From NCBI RefSeq assembly GCF_030758415.1, contig NZ_CP132334.1:682001-746000 (forward strand): a stretch of DNA of 64,000 nt, read 5' to 3'. This document shows, in pieces, positions 53,998-61,977 of this stretch. The first letter of the stretch is position 1. Every line of letters starts with the position of its first letter. The notes below the pieces were generated by a model. The model was not told where the DNA came from, searched no databases, and was given only the letters and a program-made list of their open reading frames with translations. Source of the DNA: Parvularcula sp. IMCC14364. Lineage in GTDB: Bacteria > Pseudomonadota > Alphaproteobacteria > Caulobacterales > Parvularculaceae. Position numbers and translations under genes: made by a program.

Positions 53998-54480
53998 TTA
54001 AAATGGCACATCTGAGTCAGGAGTTTCAGGGTCTTTTTCCGGTTTCAGATGTTCCCGCCAATGTGCATGCCCCTTCCTGACTATTGCCAGAATGTACTGA
54101 TTGGAAGTTCGTTTTCCGGGTGAGGAGCACCGGCCCTTGATCGTCACCAATCTCTTTTGCTTGAGCATTTTCAATGCACGTTTGACGGTAGAGAGGTCCA
54201 ACCCGGATCTATCGGATATGGTCTTTTGACTCAGTGTGCATGAGAAGTATTTGTGATGAGCGCTTTCTGCCAAAACGCACAGCACGACACTTTCTTTGGC
54301 AGACAGAGAGTTTACATCCCGTTGTTCTGCGGCCCATTTGACAGCAAGCAGATTATAGAAACGTCGCTGATAAAAGCCTTTTTCAAATGGCTGAACGGCA
54401 GGTTTTTTTTCAATAGTGGGAGCAGTCTGCTCAAACTCTTCGTACACAGCACCTGCTTGTCGCCAGGGCTCTTCATTCAC
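53998..54480 (-). CDS. Helix-turn-helix island protein
   Basis: A 160-residue soluble protein with a winged-helix region (LSQKTISDRSGLDLSTVKRALKMLKQKRLVTIKGR, residues about 83-118), the pattern of replication-initiator-like or transcriptional HTH proteins on plasmids and islands. It starts with GTG, with AGGGGAG 6 bases before it, 2 bases after the stop of the Cys-rich gene. GACCC/GGGTC half-sites lie just beyond its 3' end. A replication or control role for the island is inferred. Confidence 0.7.
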   Translation of the reverse strand: MNEEPWRQAGAVYEEFEQTAPTIEKKPAVQPFEKGFYQRRFYNLLAVKWAAEQRDVNSLSAKESVVLCVLAESAHHKYFSCTLSQKTISDRSGLDLSTVKRALKMLKQKRLVTIKGRCSSPGKRTSNQYILAIVRKGHAHWREHLKPEKDPETPDSDVPF

Positions 54481-54482
54481 GC

Positions 54483-54716
54483 TTAACTCCCCTCTAAATC
54501 AGGGGAGTTAGCCTCCAGGATTGGCGTTTCGGTTTTTTCTGACCTTTGACCTCTGAAAGGGTCCTTGCCCATCCTGAAGGGAAACAAGGCGCATTGTGAA
54601 TCGGGGCAGTCGCGGATCATTGAGTAGCTGCCACAGCAGCATTGAATGCACCGTCGGCGAATGGCGCGCAGGGGAGTGCATTGACTGGGTGTAGGTTGGG
54701 TCACACCGGCCTCCAT
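54483..54716 (-). CDS. Cys-rich small island protein
   Basis: A 77-residue protein with a dense cysteine block, RAIRRRCIQCCCGSYSMIRDCPDSQCALFPFRMGKDPFRG, a pattern often seen in small proteins encoded on phages and integrative islands (CxxC...CxxxxC with FPFRxGxxP). It likely binds zinc and DNA or protein. The stop is 2 bases before the HTH gene start, so the two are cotranscribed. Function is unknown. Confidence 0.7.
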   Translation of the reverse strand: MEAGVTQPTPSQCTPLRAIRRRCIQCCCGSYSMIRDCPDSQCALFPFRMGKDPFRGQRSEKTETPILEANSPDLEGS

Positions 54717-54808
54717 AGAAATTAAGTGTTGATTATGTTCTGCAGGCGGGCGTATTCTCTCGGTGCAAACTTGAGATCAGCCCGCCAGGGCGTCTTTTCA
54801 GGCCTCGT

Positions 54809-55060
54809 CTATTCGGCGGGGCCTTTTCTTTCCGCATGCCTTCGCAATGCCTCAATCTCGTATTCCGATGTTGAGTTGCAGATTCGCTCAGAGACCCAAG
54901 CGATCAGATCACTCTTGCGATACATCACCCTGCGGGAAAGTTTTGCGAAAGGTGGCCCGTCACCAGTCACCCGTGCCTTCATCATCCATGAAACTGAAAG
55001 GCCGAGGAAATCCGCAGCTTGCTCAGTTACAAATAGTTCGTTGTCGTCAGTAGTATCCAT
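54809..55060 (-). CDS. AlpA-like DNA-binding protein (possible excisionase)
   Basis: An 83-residue MerR-type winged-helix protein of the AlpA/HTH_17 group: LFVTEQAADFLGLSVSWMMKARVTGDGPPFAKLSRRVMYRKSDLIAWVSERI is the full diagnostic block. Such proteins activate or direct integrase-mediated excision in P4-like elements. AGGAG lies 8 bases before the ATG. It sits 1.7 kb from the integrase on the same strand, as expected for an island control gene. Confidence 0.88.
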   Translation of the reverse strand: MDTTDDNELFVTEQAADFLGLSVSWMMKARVTGDGPPFAKLSRRVMYRKSDLIAWVSERICNSTSEYEIEALRRHAERKGPAE

Positions 55061-55536
55061 CTATGTGGCTCCTGTACCAAGTTGCTGCCTTCAGCGGCAG
55101 TACAGGGAATTTGAACGAACCTAATTCTACATAAAAGAGGGGGTTATCCAGAGGTTAGATTAGATGTGGAATGAGATCTCTGATTATCTGCTCTCTAACA
55201 TAGGAAATTGCGTTGCTCTTTGATAATTCAACCGATTGATGAAGATCATGACAGCCTATTTCATCGGCCATACTGCACCACTCAGATATACGTTTGGGTT
55301 TGAAATCTCTTCTTCCGGGCATATGCTCAAAAAGTCTAAATTTATTCATCTCGCTGGCCACTATCTTGCTGGCTTCTCCCTTTTTAAAACCTGCATCATG
55401 CAAAATAAATCTATACTCGATGGCGGCGGATCTAATGCAAAACTGATTGTAACTAGATTTTGGTCTCCCACCCTGCCGTTCTGATTGGAACAGTTCACTC
55501 TCATTCGTGCCGACTTCAACATCGTATAGCAAATTA

Positions 55537-56466
55537 GAGCCTGATCCAAAAGTATCTGGGTGATTTCAACGACTTATGATTCTCTTTGTTTGCTTAAGAC
55601 ACGGAGGATCAGATGAGTTGGAATGAAACCACCCGCACATATTATGACCGCAGTTTCCTGCGCTATGCAAGTGATCTGACGGACGACGAATGGGCTTTGA
55701 TTGAACCTGAAATACCTCTTCCAAATCGGATGGGGCGTCCTCGCAAGTGGCCGATGCGGGAGATCATGAACGCCTTGTTGTATATCGCGTCTACTGGCTG
55801 CCAATGGCGCATGTTACCAAGGGATTTCCCGCCTTTTTCGACGGTTCAGAAATATTTTTATTGGTGGCGTGATGACAGATTGCTGGAAAAGATCAATCAC
55901 CGCCTGCTGTTTGAATGCCGCGAAGCACACGGCAGAAGCCCACACCCCAGCGCAGGTGTGATCGATAGCCAGTCGGTTAAAACCACAGAAAGTGGCGGTA
56001 TTACTGGCTTTGACGCGGGCAAAAATATAAAAGGCCGCAAGCGGCATATTCTGACGGATACGGAAGGCTTTCTGGTGACAGCACTTGTGCATGCCGCGGA
56101 TGTACAGGATCGCGACGGCGCACCAGCGGTGTTGATGGAAGCGCGAGACAAATTTCCATGGCTTCGCCATATCTTTGCCGATGGTGGCTATACGGGAGAT
56201 AAGCTAAAGCGCAAACTTAAAAAAGTCGGTCCATTCCGGATGGAAATCATCAAGCGATCCGATAAAATGAAAGGCTTTAAAGTCCTGCCCCGGCGATGGG
56301 TCGTAGAACGCACATTCGCATGGTTAGGGCGATCACGCCGTCTCGCCAAGGATTGGGAACGATGCTGGACCTCAGCTATCGCATGGCTATTCATGGCTCA
56401 CATCCGTATCGCAACAAGACGACTGGCAAGAGCATGTTTCATATGAAAGACTTTTGATTCAGACTC
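55537..56466 (+). mobile_element. IS5-family (IS1031-like) element, copy 2
   Basis: 930 bp, same orientation as 49129-50058, with the same terminal repeats and a TTA duplication at 55534-55536 and 56467-56469. The transposase is intact. It interrupts the integrase-associated gene. Confidence 0.95.
55613..56446 (+). CDS. IS1031-like transposase, copy 2
   Basis: 277 residues, identical to the other copy except Thr for Ala in FADGGYTGD. All catalytic acids are kept. Confidence 0.95.
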   Translation: MSWNETTRTYYDRSFLRYASDLTDDEWALIEPEIPLPNRMGRPRKWPMREIMNALLYIASTGCQWRMLPRDFPPFSTVQKYFYWWRDDRLLEKINHRLLFECREAHGRSPHPSAGVIDSQSVKTTESGGITGFDAGKNIKGRKRHILTDTEGFLVTALVHAADVQDRDGAPAVLMEARDKFPWLRHIFADGGYTGDKLKRKLKKVGPFRMEIIKRSDKMKGFKVLPRRWVVERTFAWLGRSRRLAKDWERCWTSAIAWLFMAHIRIATRRLARACFI

Positions 56467-56719
56467 TTAGAGATTGTGTTGAGTGCCAGACTATCGTTTC
56501 CTACTTCATTCAAACTTTCAATGAATGAGTTGACCGCATCTATGGTTCGAATAATCGCCAGGCGCTTTTCTGACGTTGTTTGAGCTTTTAGTAGTTGTCG
56601 GTCATAGACGTCGATAGCCATAAATAATTTCGCAAGCCCCGACGAAGTAACATTACCCGGGCGCCACGACCGAATTAAGCGATAAGGTATCCTAGTATTC
56701 GCTCGGTGTTGTGAATTGG

Positions 56720-57949
56720 TCATCTAATTAATGAGCTTTCTATCTTTTGTCCGATTGCGTCAGAAGCAGCCAGGAGTGGATCACGATCGGCATGGGCATA
56801 GCGCTCTGTTGTTCGTGTTGTCTGATGTCCCAATAGTCCAGCGATCAGTCGCATATGCGCCCCCGTACTGACACCAACTGAAGCAACAGTGTGCCTTAGA
56901 TCATGCAGGTGGGCATCTTGGAGACCCGCTTGATTTCTCACAAAATTCCAGATGCGTGTGGTCGTGGCCAGGTGTGTGCCGGGATTGCCGCCTATGAAGA
57001 TGAACGGATTTCCTCCATTCTGCGGCTGTGAGCTGATGGCTGATGCGGCCGGAGCATTCAGAACAATTTCCTTCGCGCCGGTCTTACTGTCTGGGAGGTT
57101 GATCTTGCGATTTGGTAGATCGACCATGGCCCACTCAAGCGACAAGACTTCGCTTTTCCTCATCCCACTGAACAGGAGCAAACGCAGGGCGCCGACCTCA
57201 GCCAGTTGAACACTGCTTTTTCTCTGTCGGGCGCGTTCTTCATAGGCATGAAGTGCGGCACCGAGACGTGCCAGTTCTTCCTCATTCAGGAAGCGTGTCC
57301 TGGCCACTTCGTCGTACCGATCAATGCCAATAACTGGGTTCTGCGCCGGATATGGATAGCCCTGCTTGACGAGCCAATTGTGCATGCCTCCCAGGAGTTG
57401 CAAGCACAAGTTTGCCTGCCGGGGAGTTTCAACAAGGCCAGCGTGTAGCTTGGCGATGTCAGATTTCTCGATTTCTGAAACCAGCCTTTTGCCAAATCTA
57501 GGCAGCAGAAATTTCTCAGCAAGCCTTTGATTTTCTTTTGCAGTTCTGGGCTTCCAACCAATTCGGCTCCGGCTACCTTTTGGTCGTCGTTTACCGCGCT
57601 CAATTTGGTAGTCGGCGTAGGCCTGGTAAGCATCGGCAAAGGAGGGGGTTTCCTTTCGACGATCAGCATCAGCCCGCGGGTCGACTCCAGTTCTGATTTT
57701 GTCTCGAAGCAAACTTGCTTCCTTGCGGGCCTTGGCGAGTGTCAATCCGTCCTTGCCATGGGTTCCTATGGTGACGCGTCTGGTACGTCCCTTGCGACCA
57801 CCGATGCGATACTGGAGCAAATAGACTTTAGTACCTTTTGGCGTGACCTTCACACCGAAACCACTGACCTGATCATCCCAAAGGTAAGAATCTCTGGTGC
57901 TGACAGGATGGTTGTCGATGGCATGCTTGGTCAATTTGAGCGTCGGCAT
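56720..57949 (-). CDS. Tyrosine-type site-specific integrase (P4-like)
   Basis: A 409-residue integrase with an N-terminal arm-binding DUF4102 domain (DSYLWDDQVSGFGVKVTPKGTKVYLLQYRIGGRKGR), a core-binding domain (about residues 105-200) and a C-terminal catalytic domain with the tyrosine recombinase tetrad: Arg in FSGMRKSEVL, His-Arg in HLHDLRHTVAS, His in LLGHQTTR and Tyr in TERYAH. GAGGAGAG lies just before the ATG, within a tandem repeat. It faces away from the tRNA-Gly 3' end 145 bp away, the usual attachment layout. Confidence 0.95.
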   Translation of the reverse strand: MPTLKLTKHAIDNHPVSTRDSYLWDDQVSGFGVKVTPKGTKVYLLQYRIGGRKGRTRRVTIGTHGKDGLTLAKARKEASLLRDKIRTGVDPRADADRRKETPSFADAYQAYADYQIERGKRRPKGSRSRIGWKPRTAKENQRLAEKFLLPRFGKRLVSEIEKSDIAKLHAGLVETPRQANLCLQLLGGMHNWLVKQGYPYPAQNPVIGIDRYDEVARTRFLNEEELARLGAALHAYEERARQRKSSVQLAEVGALRLLLFSGMRKSEVLSLEWAMVDLPNRKINLPDSKTGAKEIVLNAPAASAISSQPQNGGNPFIFIGGNPGTHLATTTRIWNFVRNQAGLQDAHLHDLRHTVASVGVSTGAHMRLIAGLLGHQTTRTTERYAHADRDPLLAASDAIGQKIESSLIR

Positions 57950-57955
57950 CTCTCT

Positions 57956-57979
57956 CCTCAGTAATCACCTCAGTAATCA
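57956..57979. repeat. Two tandem 12-bp repeats at the integrase start
   Basis: CCTCAGTAATCA occurs twice head-to-tail (57956-57967 and 57968-57979). On the minus strand each contains the Shine-Dalgarno-like GAGG; one lies directly before the integrase ATG. It may be an arm-type binding site or control translation. Confidence 0.5.
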
Positions 57980-58093
57980 CATTTCATATAGATGGGGGAT
58001 GTTCAGTGAATCTGCAAGATAGCAAGAGAGAGGAAAATCAAGTAGTTATCAACAATGAGGTATTTCAGGGAACTCCCAGAAACCGTAGATACA

Positions 58094-58141
58094 CAGGCTT
58101 CCAAGCTGAATATGCGGGTTCGATTCCCGCTACCCGCTCCA
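58094..58141 (+). pseudogene. 3' half of tRNA-Gly (UCC): island attachment site
   Basis: The sequence from the anticodon region (CTTCCAAGCTGA) through T-loop (GGTTCGATTCCCGC) to encoded CCA matches the 3' half of a tRNA-Gly with anticodon TCC. The 5' half is absent; the bases before (to 58093) are not tRNA-like, and the 5' anticodon-stem match is imperfect, so the crossover is near the anticodon loop. It lies 145 bp from the integrase start and marks the right attachment site. No intact tRNA-Gly is in the window. Confidence 0.85.
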
Positions 58142-58243
58142 ACCTTCTAAAATAGACGACCAGCGCGGCGTCGTTATCAGCAATTTGAAGGCCGATGACA
58201 GATCGCACTGGACGCCTGTGGCGGCTTATGCCGTACTGGTTAC

Positions 58244-58669
58244 ATGAGTTACTCTCTATTTGAAAATTTGCCCATCACACAGGAGACGGTGGAAGAGGCA
58301 TATGATTTTGTCTTTGCCCCATGGGTCAAGGATTTGGGGTTACGTGACTTTCTGGTCAAACCCGGTTTTGCCTCTGCGCAGCTTCCTATTGCGGACAAAC
58401 TGAAGTTTTCAAGTGGTGCCGTCTGTGGCCAGGCTATTATGGCCGCAATCGACACGGTAACTGCCATATCCATGTGGACGAGTGATCGTATGATCAAAGG
58501 AACTGCCTATCAGCATACGCACTTTCTGCGCCCGGCCGTTAATGATGATTTTCTTGTCGAGGCGACTGTAAAAAGGTTCGGGAAAAGCAGCGCTTATGCG
58601 GAATGCGATGTGAAATATCTGACCAGTGGCAAGCTGGTGGCCCATGGCGTGTTGGAATTTGCCTTCTAG
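58244..58669 (+). CDS. PaaI-type hotdog-fold thioesterase
   Basis: A 141-residue cytoplasmic hotdog protein of the PaaI/acyl-CoA thioesterase group: GAVCGQAIMAAIDTVTAISMWTSD (the long helix with the catalytic Asp) and TAYQHTHFLRPAVNDDFLVEATVKRFGKSSAYAECDV. It hydrolyses acyl-CoA; the acyl group is not known. It lies right after the tRNA-Gly fragment, in the first core gene to the right of the island. Confidence 0.85.
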   Translation: MSYSLFENLPITQETVEEAYDFVFAPWVKDLGLRDFLVKPGFASAQLPIADKLKFSSGAVCGQAIMAAIDTVTAISMWTSDRMIKGTAYQHTHFLRPAVNDDFLVEATVKRFGKSSAYAECDVKYLTSGKLVAHGVLEFAF

Positions 58670-58713
58670 AACACTGTGCCGGAGGGCCGACACTGCCAGT
58701 AGCTTGTCTGATG

Positions 58714-59415
58714 CTACTCGCGTCGCAGCAGGGTTTCGGTAATGAAGCTGCCCAGCGCGGTTGGTTTGAAATTTGGCCGCACGCTTTCCTGGTCATAGTC
58801 GGTGTCGACCCAGTTGAGGAAATGTGCCTCTGCCGGCTCGGCGCCGTCCCGGTCTACGGCTTCCTTATAGAGATCAAAGAAGTAATCGAGGATCCCGGTC
58901 TTGCCCTGCCTGATATGACCATATTTGAAGGAGAGCTGCTCAAGCGCCTCATCCAGTGGCCTGCCCTCGTACAGGAAGAGATAAAGCACGGAGGCGATGC
59001 CCGCCCGGTCTGCCCCGGACTTGCAATGCAAAATGGCCGGATAGTCGATCCGTTCAAAGAGTTCCTTGATACCGAAGATGAAGTCCCTGGTCGGCGCTTC
59101 ACGGGAATATGCTCTGAAGTTGACTAGTTCCAGCCCCAGGCGCTGGCAGGTATCTTCTTCGAGAAAGTAGAAGCCTTCCTGCTCATCTTCGCGGCGCAGG
59201 CCCCGCAGGTTGATCACCGTTTTTATGCCCTGGCCGGCCCATTTTTCAAGATCAGCCGGAGAGGGTTGAAAGGTGCGCCACATCTTGTCGGAAATCTGGT
59301 GCGTATTGTCATAGATTTTACGCAACACGCCATGATCATCCAGCATCAGGGAGCGCCAGGCGCGACTGCGACCTTGCGGTGTCTGAAACTGTTCACGGGT
59401 CATCCGCTCCGGCAT
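58714..59415 (-). CDS. Tyrosine/dual-specificity phosphatase-like protein
   Basis: A 233-residue cytoplasmic protein with the cysteine phosphatase P-loop HCKSGADRAG (CX5R) at about residues 128-137 and the preceding general-acid region (FRAYSREAPTRDFIFGIKELFERIDYPAILHC). N-terminal residues match the family that starts with ISDKMWRTFQPSPADLEKWAGQGIKTVINLRGL. The substrate is unknown; some relatives act on phosphoinositides or protein phosphotyrosine. It is the last gene of the pmbA operon, 15 bp after DUF4170. Confidence 0.88.
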   Translation of the reverse strand: MPERMTREQFQTPQGRSRAWRSLMLDDHGVLRKIYDNTHQISDKMWRTFQPSPADLEKWAGQGIKTVINLRGLRREDEQEGFYFLEEDTCQRLGLELVNFRAYSREAPTRDFIFGIKELFERIDYPAILHCKSGADRAGIASVLYLFLYEGRPLDEALEQLSFKYGHIRQGKTGILDYFFDLYKEAVDRDGAEPAEAHFLNWVDTDYDQESVRPNFKPTALGSFITETLLRRE

Positions 59416-59430
59416 GTCGCTAATTCGCCC

Positions 59431-59676
59431 TCAGCCGAGTTTGCCGTCGCCATCCGGATCAAGGAAGCGGTGCAAGTGGACGATGAAGTAACGCATATGT
59501 GCATTGTCCACCGTAGACTGAGCTTTCGTGCGCCAGGCTTTCTCAGCGGCTGAATAATTTGCAAAAATGCCGACGATATCCAGCTCGTCAACATTCTTGA
59601 ACTTTGCATCTTCAAGGTTTTCCAGCTCACCGCCGAAAACCAGATGCAGCAACTGCTTGTTCAGGGTCTCGCTCAT
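59431..59676 (-). CDS. DUF4170 protein
   Basis: An 81-residue protein with the DUF4170 pattern (LLHLVFGGELENLEDAKFKNVDELDIVGIFANYSAAEKAWRTKAQSTVDNAHMRYFIVHLHR). This family of unknown function is characteristic of alphaproteobacteria and sits beside a CysQ-like/inositol-phosphatase gene, as here (4-bp overlap). Cotranscribed with pmbA, cysQ and the phosphatase. Confidence 0.93.
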   Translation of the reverse strand: MSETLNKQLLHLVFGGELENLEDAKFKNVDELDIVGIFANYSAAEKAWRTKAQSTVDNAHMRYFIVHLHRFLDPDGDGKLG

Positions 59677-60509
59677 GTTTTTCCTTTCAGATATTCTGCC
59701 AGCACGGAAAAATCTCCCGGCAAATGAGAGACCCTTCCAAGAAGGTGGCTGTAAAGGTTTGGCCCGGCACAGACAAGGCTTCTCTGGCGTGGATCGAGCT
59801 TGTTATAGGCAAATTTTTTGCCGATATGATCGCTGACAATAGCGCCGGCTTCCTCGGCAATCAGGGCGCCGGGCGCTGCGTCCCAGTCACATTTGGGCAG
59901 CAGTGTAATCATCGCATCAAACCGGCCAGCCGCCACCAGCGCCAGACGGTAACTGGTGGAATTCACCTGATCGATCTTCATTTGCGGCCATGGTGCAGGC
60001 CAGCCGGGCAGGGCAAAAAGTTGCGCATGGGCAAGTACTGTGCAGCCCTCAAGATCAGAGCGCAGGCTGGCGCGAATTGGCAGGTCATTCAGGGTTGCGC
60101 CCTGACCACGCTGGGCGGCAAAAAATTCATCCGTAGCAGGATTGTAAACTGCAGACATTATGGCCTTGCCGTCTTCCACCAGCGCAACACACACTGTAAA
60201 ATGGGGCGTGCCATTCAAAAAGGCGCGTGTGCCATCTATGGGGTCTACAATCCAGGTGCGCCGCGCTTTCAGTCGTTGACGGTTATCAGTGCTCTCTTCC
60301 GACAGAAAGCCATATTCACCGCCATGTTCGACGATAAGCTGTTCGAACAGAATGTCATTGGCGGCATGGTCAGCTTCACTGACCGGGCTTTCGTCATCCT
60401 TGTGCCAATGGTGGCTGGCAAGGCCAAAGCGCGCCAGCACTTCAGCGCCAGCATCACGCACAGCCTTGTTCAGAATATGCCTGTCTCTGGCAAGGTCAGC
60501 TACCGGCAA
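59673..60509 (-). CDS. cysQ: CysQ-like 3'(2'),5'-bisphosphate nucleotidase (inositol monophosphatase family)
   Basis: A 278-residue Mg2+-dependent phosphatase: GFLSEESTDN (Glu ligand), RTWIVDPIDGTRAFLNGTPHF (DPIDGT motif) and CDWDAAPGALIAEEAGA (Asp motif) place it in the inositol-phosphatase superfamily, and its position between pmbA and DUF4170 fits the alphaproteobacterial CysQ group, which hydrolyses PAP/PAPS. That would fit with the cysNC gene at 19.7-21.6 kb. It overlaps pmbA by 14 bases and DUF4170 by 4. CysQ rather than a plain inositol phosphatase is an inference. Confidence 0.8.
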   Translation of the reverse strand: MPVADLARDRHILNKAVRDAGAEVLARFGLASHHWHKDDESPVSEADHAANDILFEQLIVEHGGEYGFLSEESTDNRQRLKARRTWIVDPIDGTRAFLNGTPHFTVCVALVEDGKAIMSAVYNPATDEFFAAQRGQGATLNDLPIRASLRSDLEGCTVLAHAQLFALPGWPAPWPQMKIDQVNSTSYRLALVAAGRFDAMITLLPKCDWDAAPGALIAEEAGAIVSDHIGKKFAYNKLDPRQRSLVCAGPNLYSHLLGRVSHLPGDFSVLAEYLKGKT

Positions 60510-61854
60510 TGGTCATGTTCTCCACGCGCAAGGTGGGCGACGACGTGCTGCCCTTGAACAACAGGTCATTGGCAGGGGTCAGGCTGGCGAACATCTCATG
60601 CAGATTGCCGGCAATTGTAATTTCACTGACGGGGTGCGTTATTTCGCCCCCCGCAATCCAGAAACCGGAACACCCGACGGAATAGTCGCCGGTGTTCTGG
60701 TTCACCTGAGGGCCGAACATATCGGTCAAATAAAGGCCGCTGCCTGTTTCCCGCAGAAGAGCGTCCACGGAAAGGTCGCCTGGTTCCAGATAGAAGTTTG
60801 TCGTGCCTGCGCCTGGTGGTCCGCCCGTGCCGCGTGTGGCGCGGCCATTACTTTCCAGCCCCAGCTGCCGGGCATGTGCGGAGTTCAGCAACCAGCATGT
60901 CAGGCGGCCATTCTCTATCACGTGGAGCTTCTCGTTTGTGACGCCTTCGCCGTCAAAATGGCTTGAGCCAAAGCCTCGTTTCCGCAGTGGGTCATCAATC
61001 ACGTTGAGACTGGCCGGGAATATCTGCTCGCCCATCTTGTCCTTGAGAAAGCTGACACCCCGGGCAATGGCACCGCCGTGAATTGCGCCGGCCAACTTGC
61101 CGATCAGGGAACGGGCGAGGCGCTGCTCGAAAATCACGGGCGCTGACTGGCTCTCCAGCTTTTGCGGGTTCAGCCGTCGCACGGCGCGCTCTCCGGCGGA
61201 GCGGCCGACATGTTCCGGGGATTTAAGGTCGCACAGGTGCGTGGAGGCGTCATAGTCGTAATCGCGCTCCATCCCCGTACCCTCGCCAGCCAGAACTGAC
61301 ACCGAGAACGAATGACTGCCGCCGGTGCTTTCGCCATAGAAGCCATGGCTTGTGGCAAACCAGGATGCCCCGGATCCATAGCTCGCGCCGGCACCGGAAG
61401 AATTGGTCACGCCCTCAACGGCACGTGCAGCATCTTCGCAGGCAATGGCTGTTTCTTTCAGCTTTTCTGTCGACGGCTCCTGTTGGTCAAAGAGATCAAG
61501 ATCAGGATAGGGCCCCTTTGCGAGCCGTTCAGCAGGGGCGAGACCGCACCATTTATCCTCTGGTGCGGCACGCGCCATGGCGACGCAGCGCTCAGCCGCT
61601 TCCTTCAGGGAAGCAGGCGAAAAATCTGTCGTGGAGACAGAAGCCTGTTGCTGGCCGATAATAACCCGCAGGCCAAGATCGCGGTTTTCCGACCGCTCAA
61701 CTTCTTCAACGGCGCCGAGGCGAACGGAAACCGAATTGGAAATGCTTTCATACATCAGCGCATCTACGGCTTCTGCTCCAGCAGCTTTCGCATCGCGGAT
61801 AAGGGTTTCAAGAATGGCTTGAGGGGCGGTCTTCGTGTCTTTTGTCATGGGCAT
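60496..61854 (-). CDS. pmbA: PmbA/TldE metalloprotease-family protein
   Basis: A 452-residue TldD/PmbA-family protein: NSVSVRLGAVEEVERSENRDLGLRVIIGQQQASVSTTDFS near the N terminus, the C-terminal GGPPGAGTTNFYLEPGDLSVDALL block, and MFGPQVNQNTGDYSVGCSGFWIAGGEITHPVSEITIAGNL, all diagnostic. TldD/PmbA proteins form a heterodimeric peptidase that matures microcins and regulates toxin-antitoxin systems and gyrase inhibitors; PmbA itself lacks the zinc motif. First gene of the four-gene minus-strand operon. Start at 61854; ATG at 61848 is an alternative. Confidence 0.94.
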   Translation of the reverse strand: MPMTKDTKTAPQAILETLIRDAKAAGAEAVDALMYESISNSVSVRLGAVEEVERSENRDLGLRVIIGQQQASVSTTDFSPASLKEAAERCVAMARAAPEDKWCGLAPAERLAKGPYPDLDLFDQQEPSTEKLKETAIACEDAARAVEGVTNSSGAGASYGSGASWFATSHGFYGESTGGSHSFSVSVLAGEGTGMERDYDYDASTHLCDLKSPEHVGRSAGERAVRRLNPQKLESQSAPVIFEQRLARSLIGKLAGAIHGGAIARGVSFLKDKMGEQIFPASLNVIDDPLRKRGFGSSHFDGEGVTNEKLHVIENGRLTCWLLNSAHARQLGLESNGRATRGTGGPPGAGTTNFYLEPGDLSVDALLRETGSGLYLTDMFGPQVNQNTGDYSVGCSGFWIAGGEITHPVSEITIAGNLHEMFASLTPANDLLFKGSTSSPTLRVENMTIAGS

Positions 61855-61977
61855 GACAGATAAGCTGGAACATCAGGAGTGGCAATGTCACCCATGTCTG
61901 AAAGTTGAGGAAACAGTCGCGGAGTGTCCACAAAGCAGCTATAAGGCGTCACGAGGCGTGTGTAAGGAGAAGAGGTC

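Larger units (their letters stand above)
55155..56723 (-). pseudogene. Integrase-associated protein gene interrupted by IS1031-like copy
   Basis: Two parts are separated by the IS at 55537-56466. The 5' part (56723-56470) encodes MTNSQHRANTRIPY...; the 3' part (55536-55155) continues in the same frame. Removing the IS and one TTA gives a 211-residue ORF with the junction ...LALNTISNLLYDVEV.... The part GRPKSSYNQFCIRSAAIEYRF...AGFKKGEASKIVASEM resembles small proteins often next to island integrases. The start overlaps the integrase stop by 4 bases (ATGA), so they were one operon. Function unknown. Confidence 0.85.

Noticed and set aside
49129-56466. Composite transposon bounded by the two 930-bp IS copies
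   Set aside because: Each copy has its own matching target duplication (TAA and TTA), so they inserted independently.
59604-60557. 317-aa plus-strand ORF opposite the CysQ-like gene
   Set aside because: Antisense to a clear phosphatase gene, and the protein has no recognisable motif.
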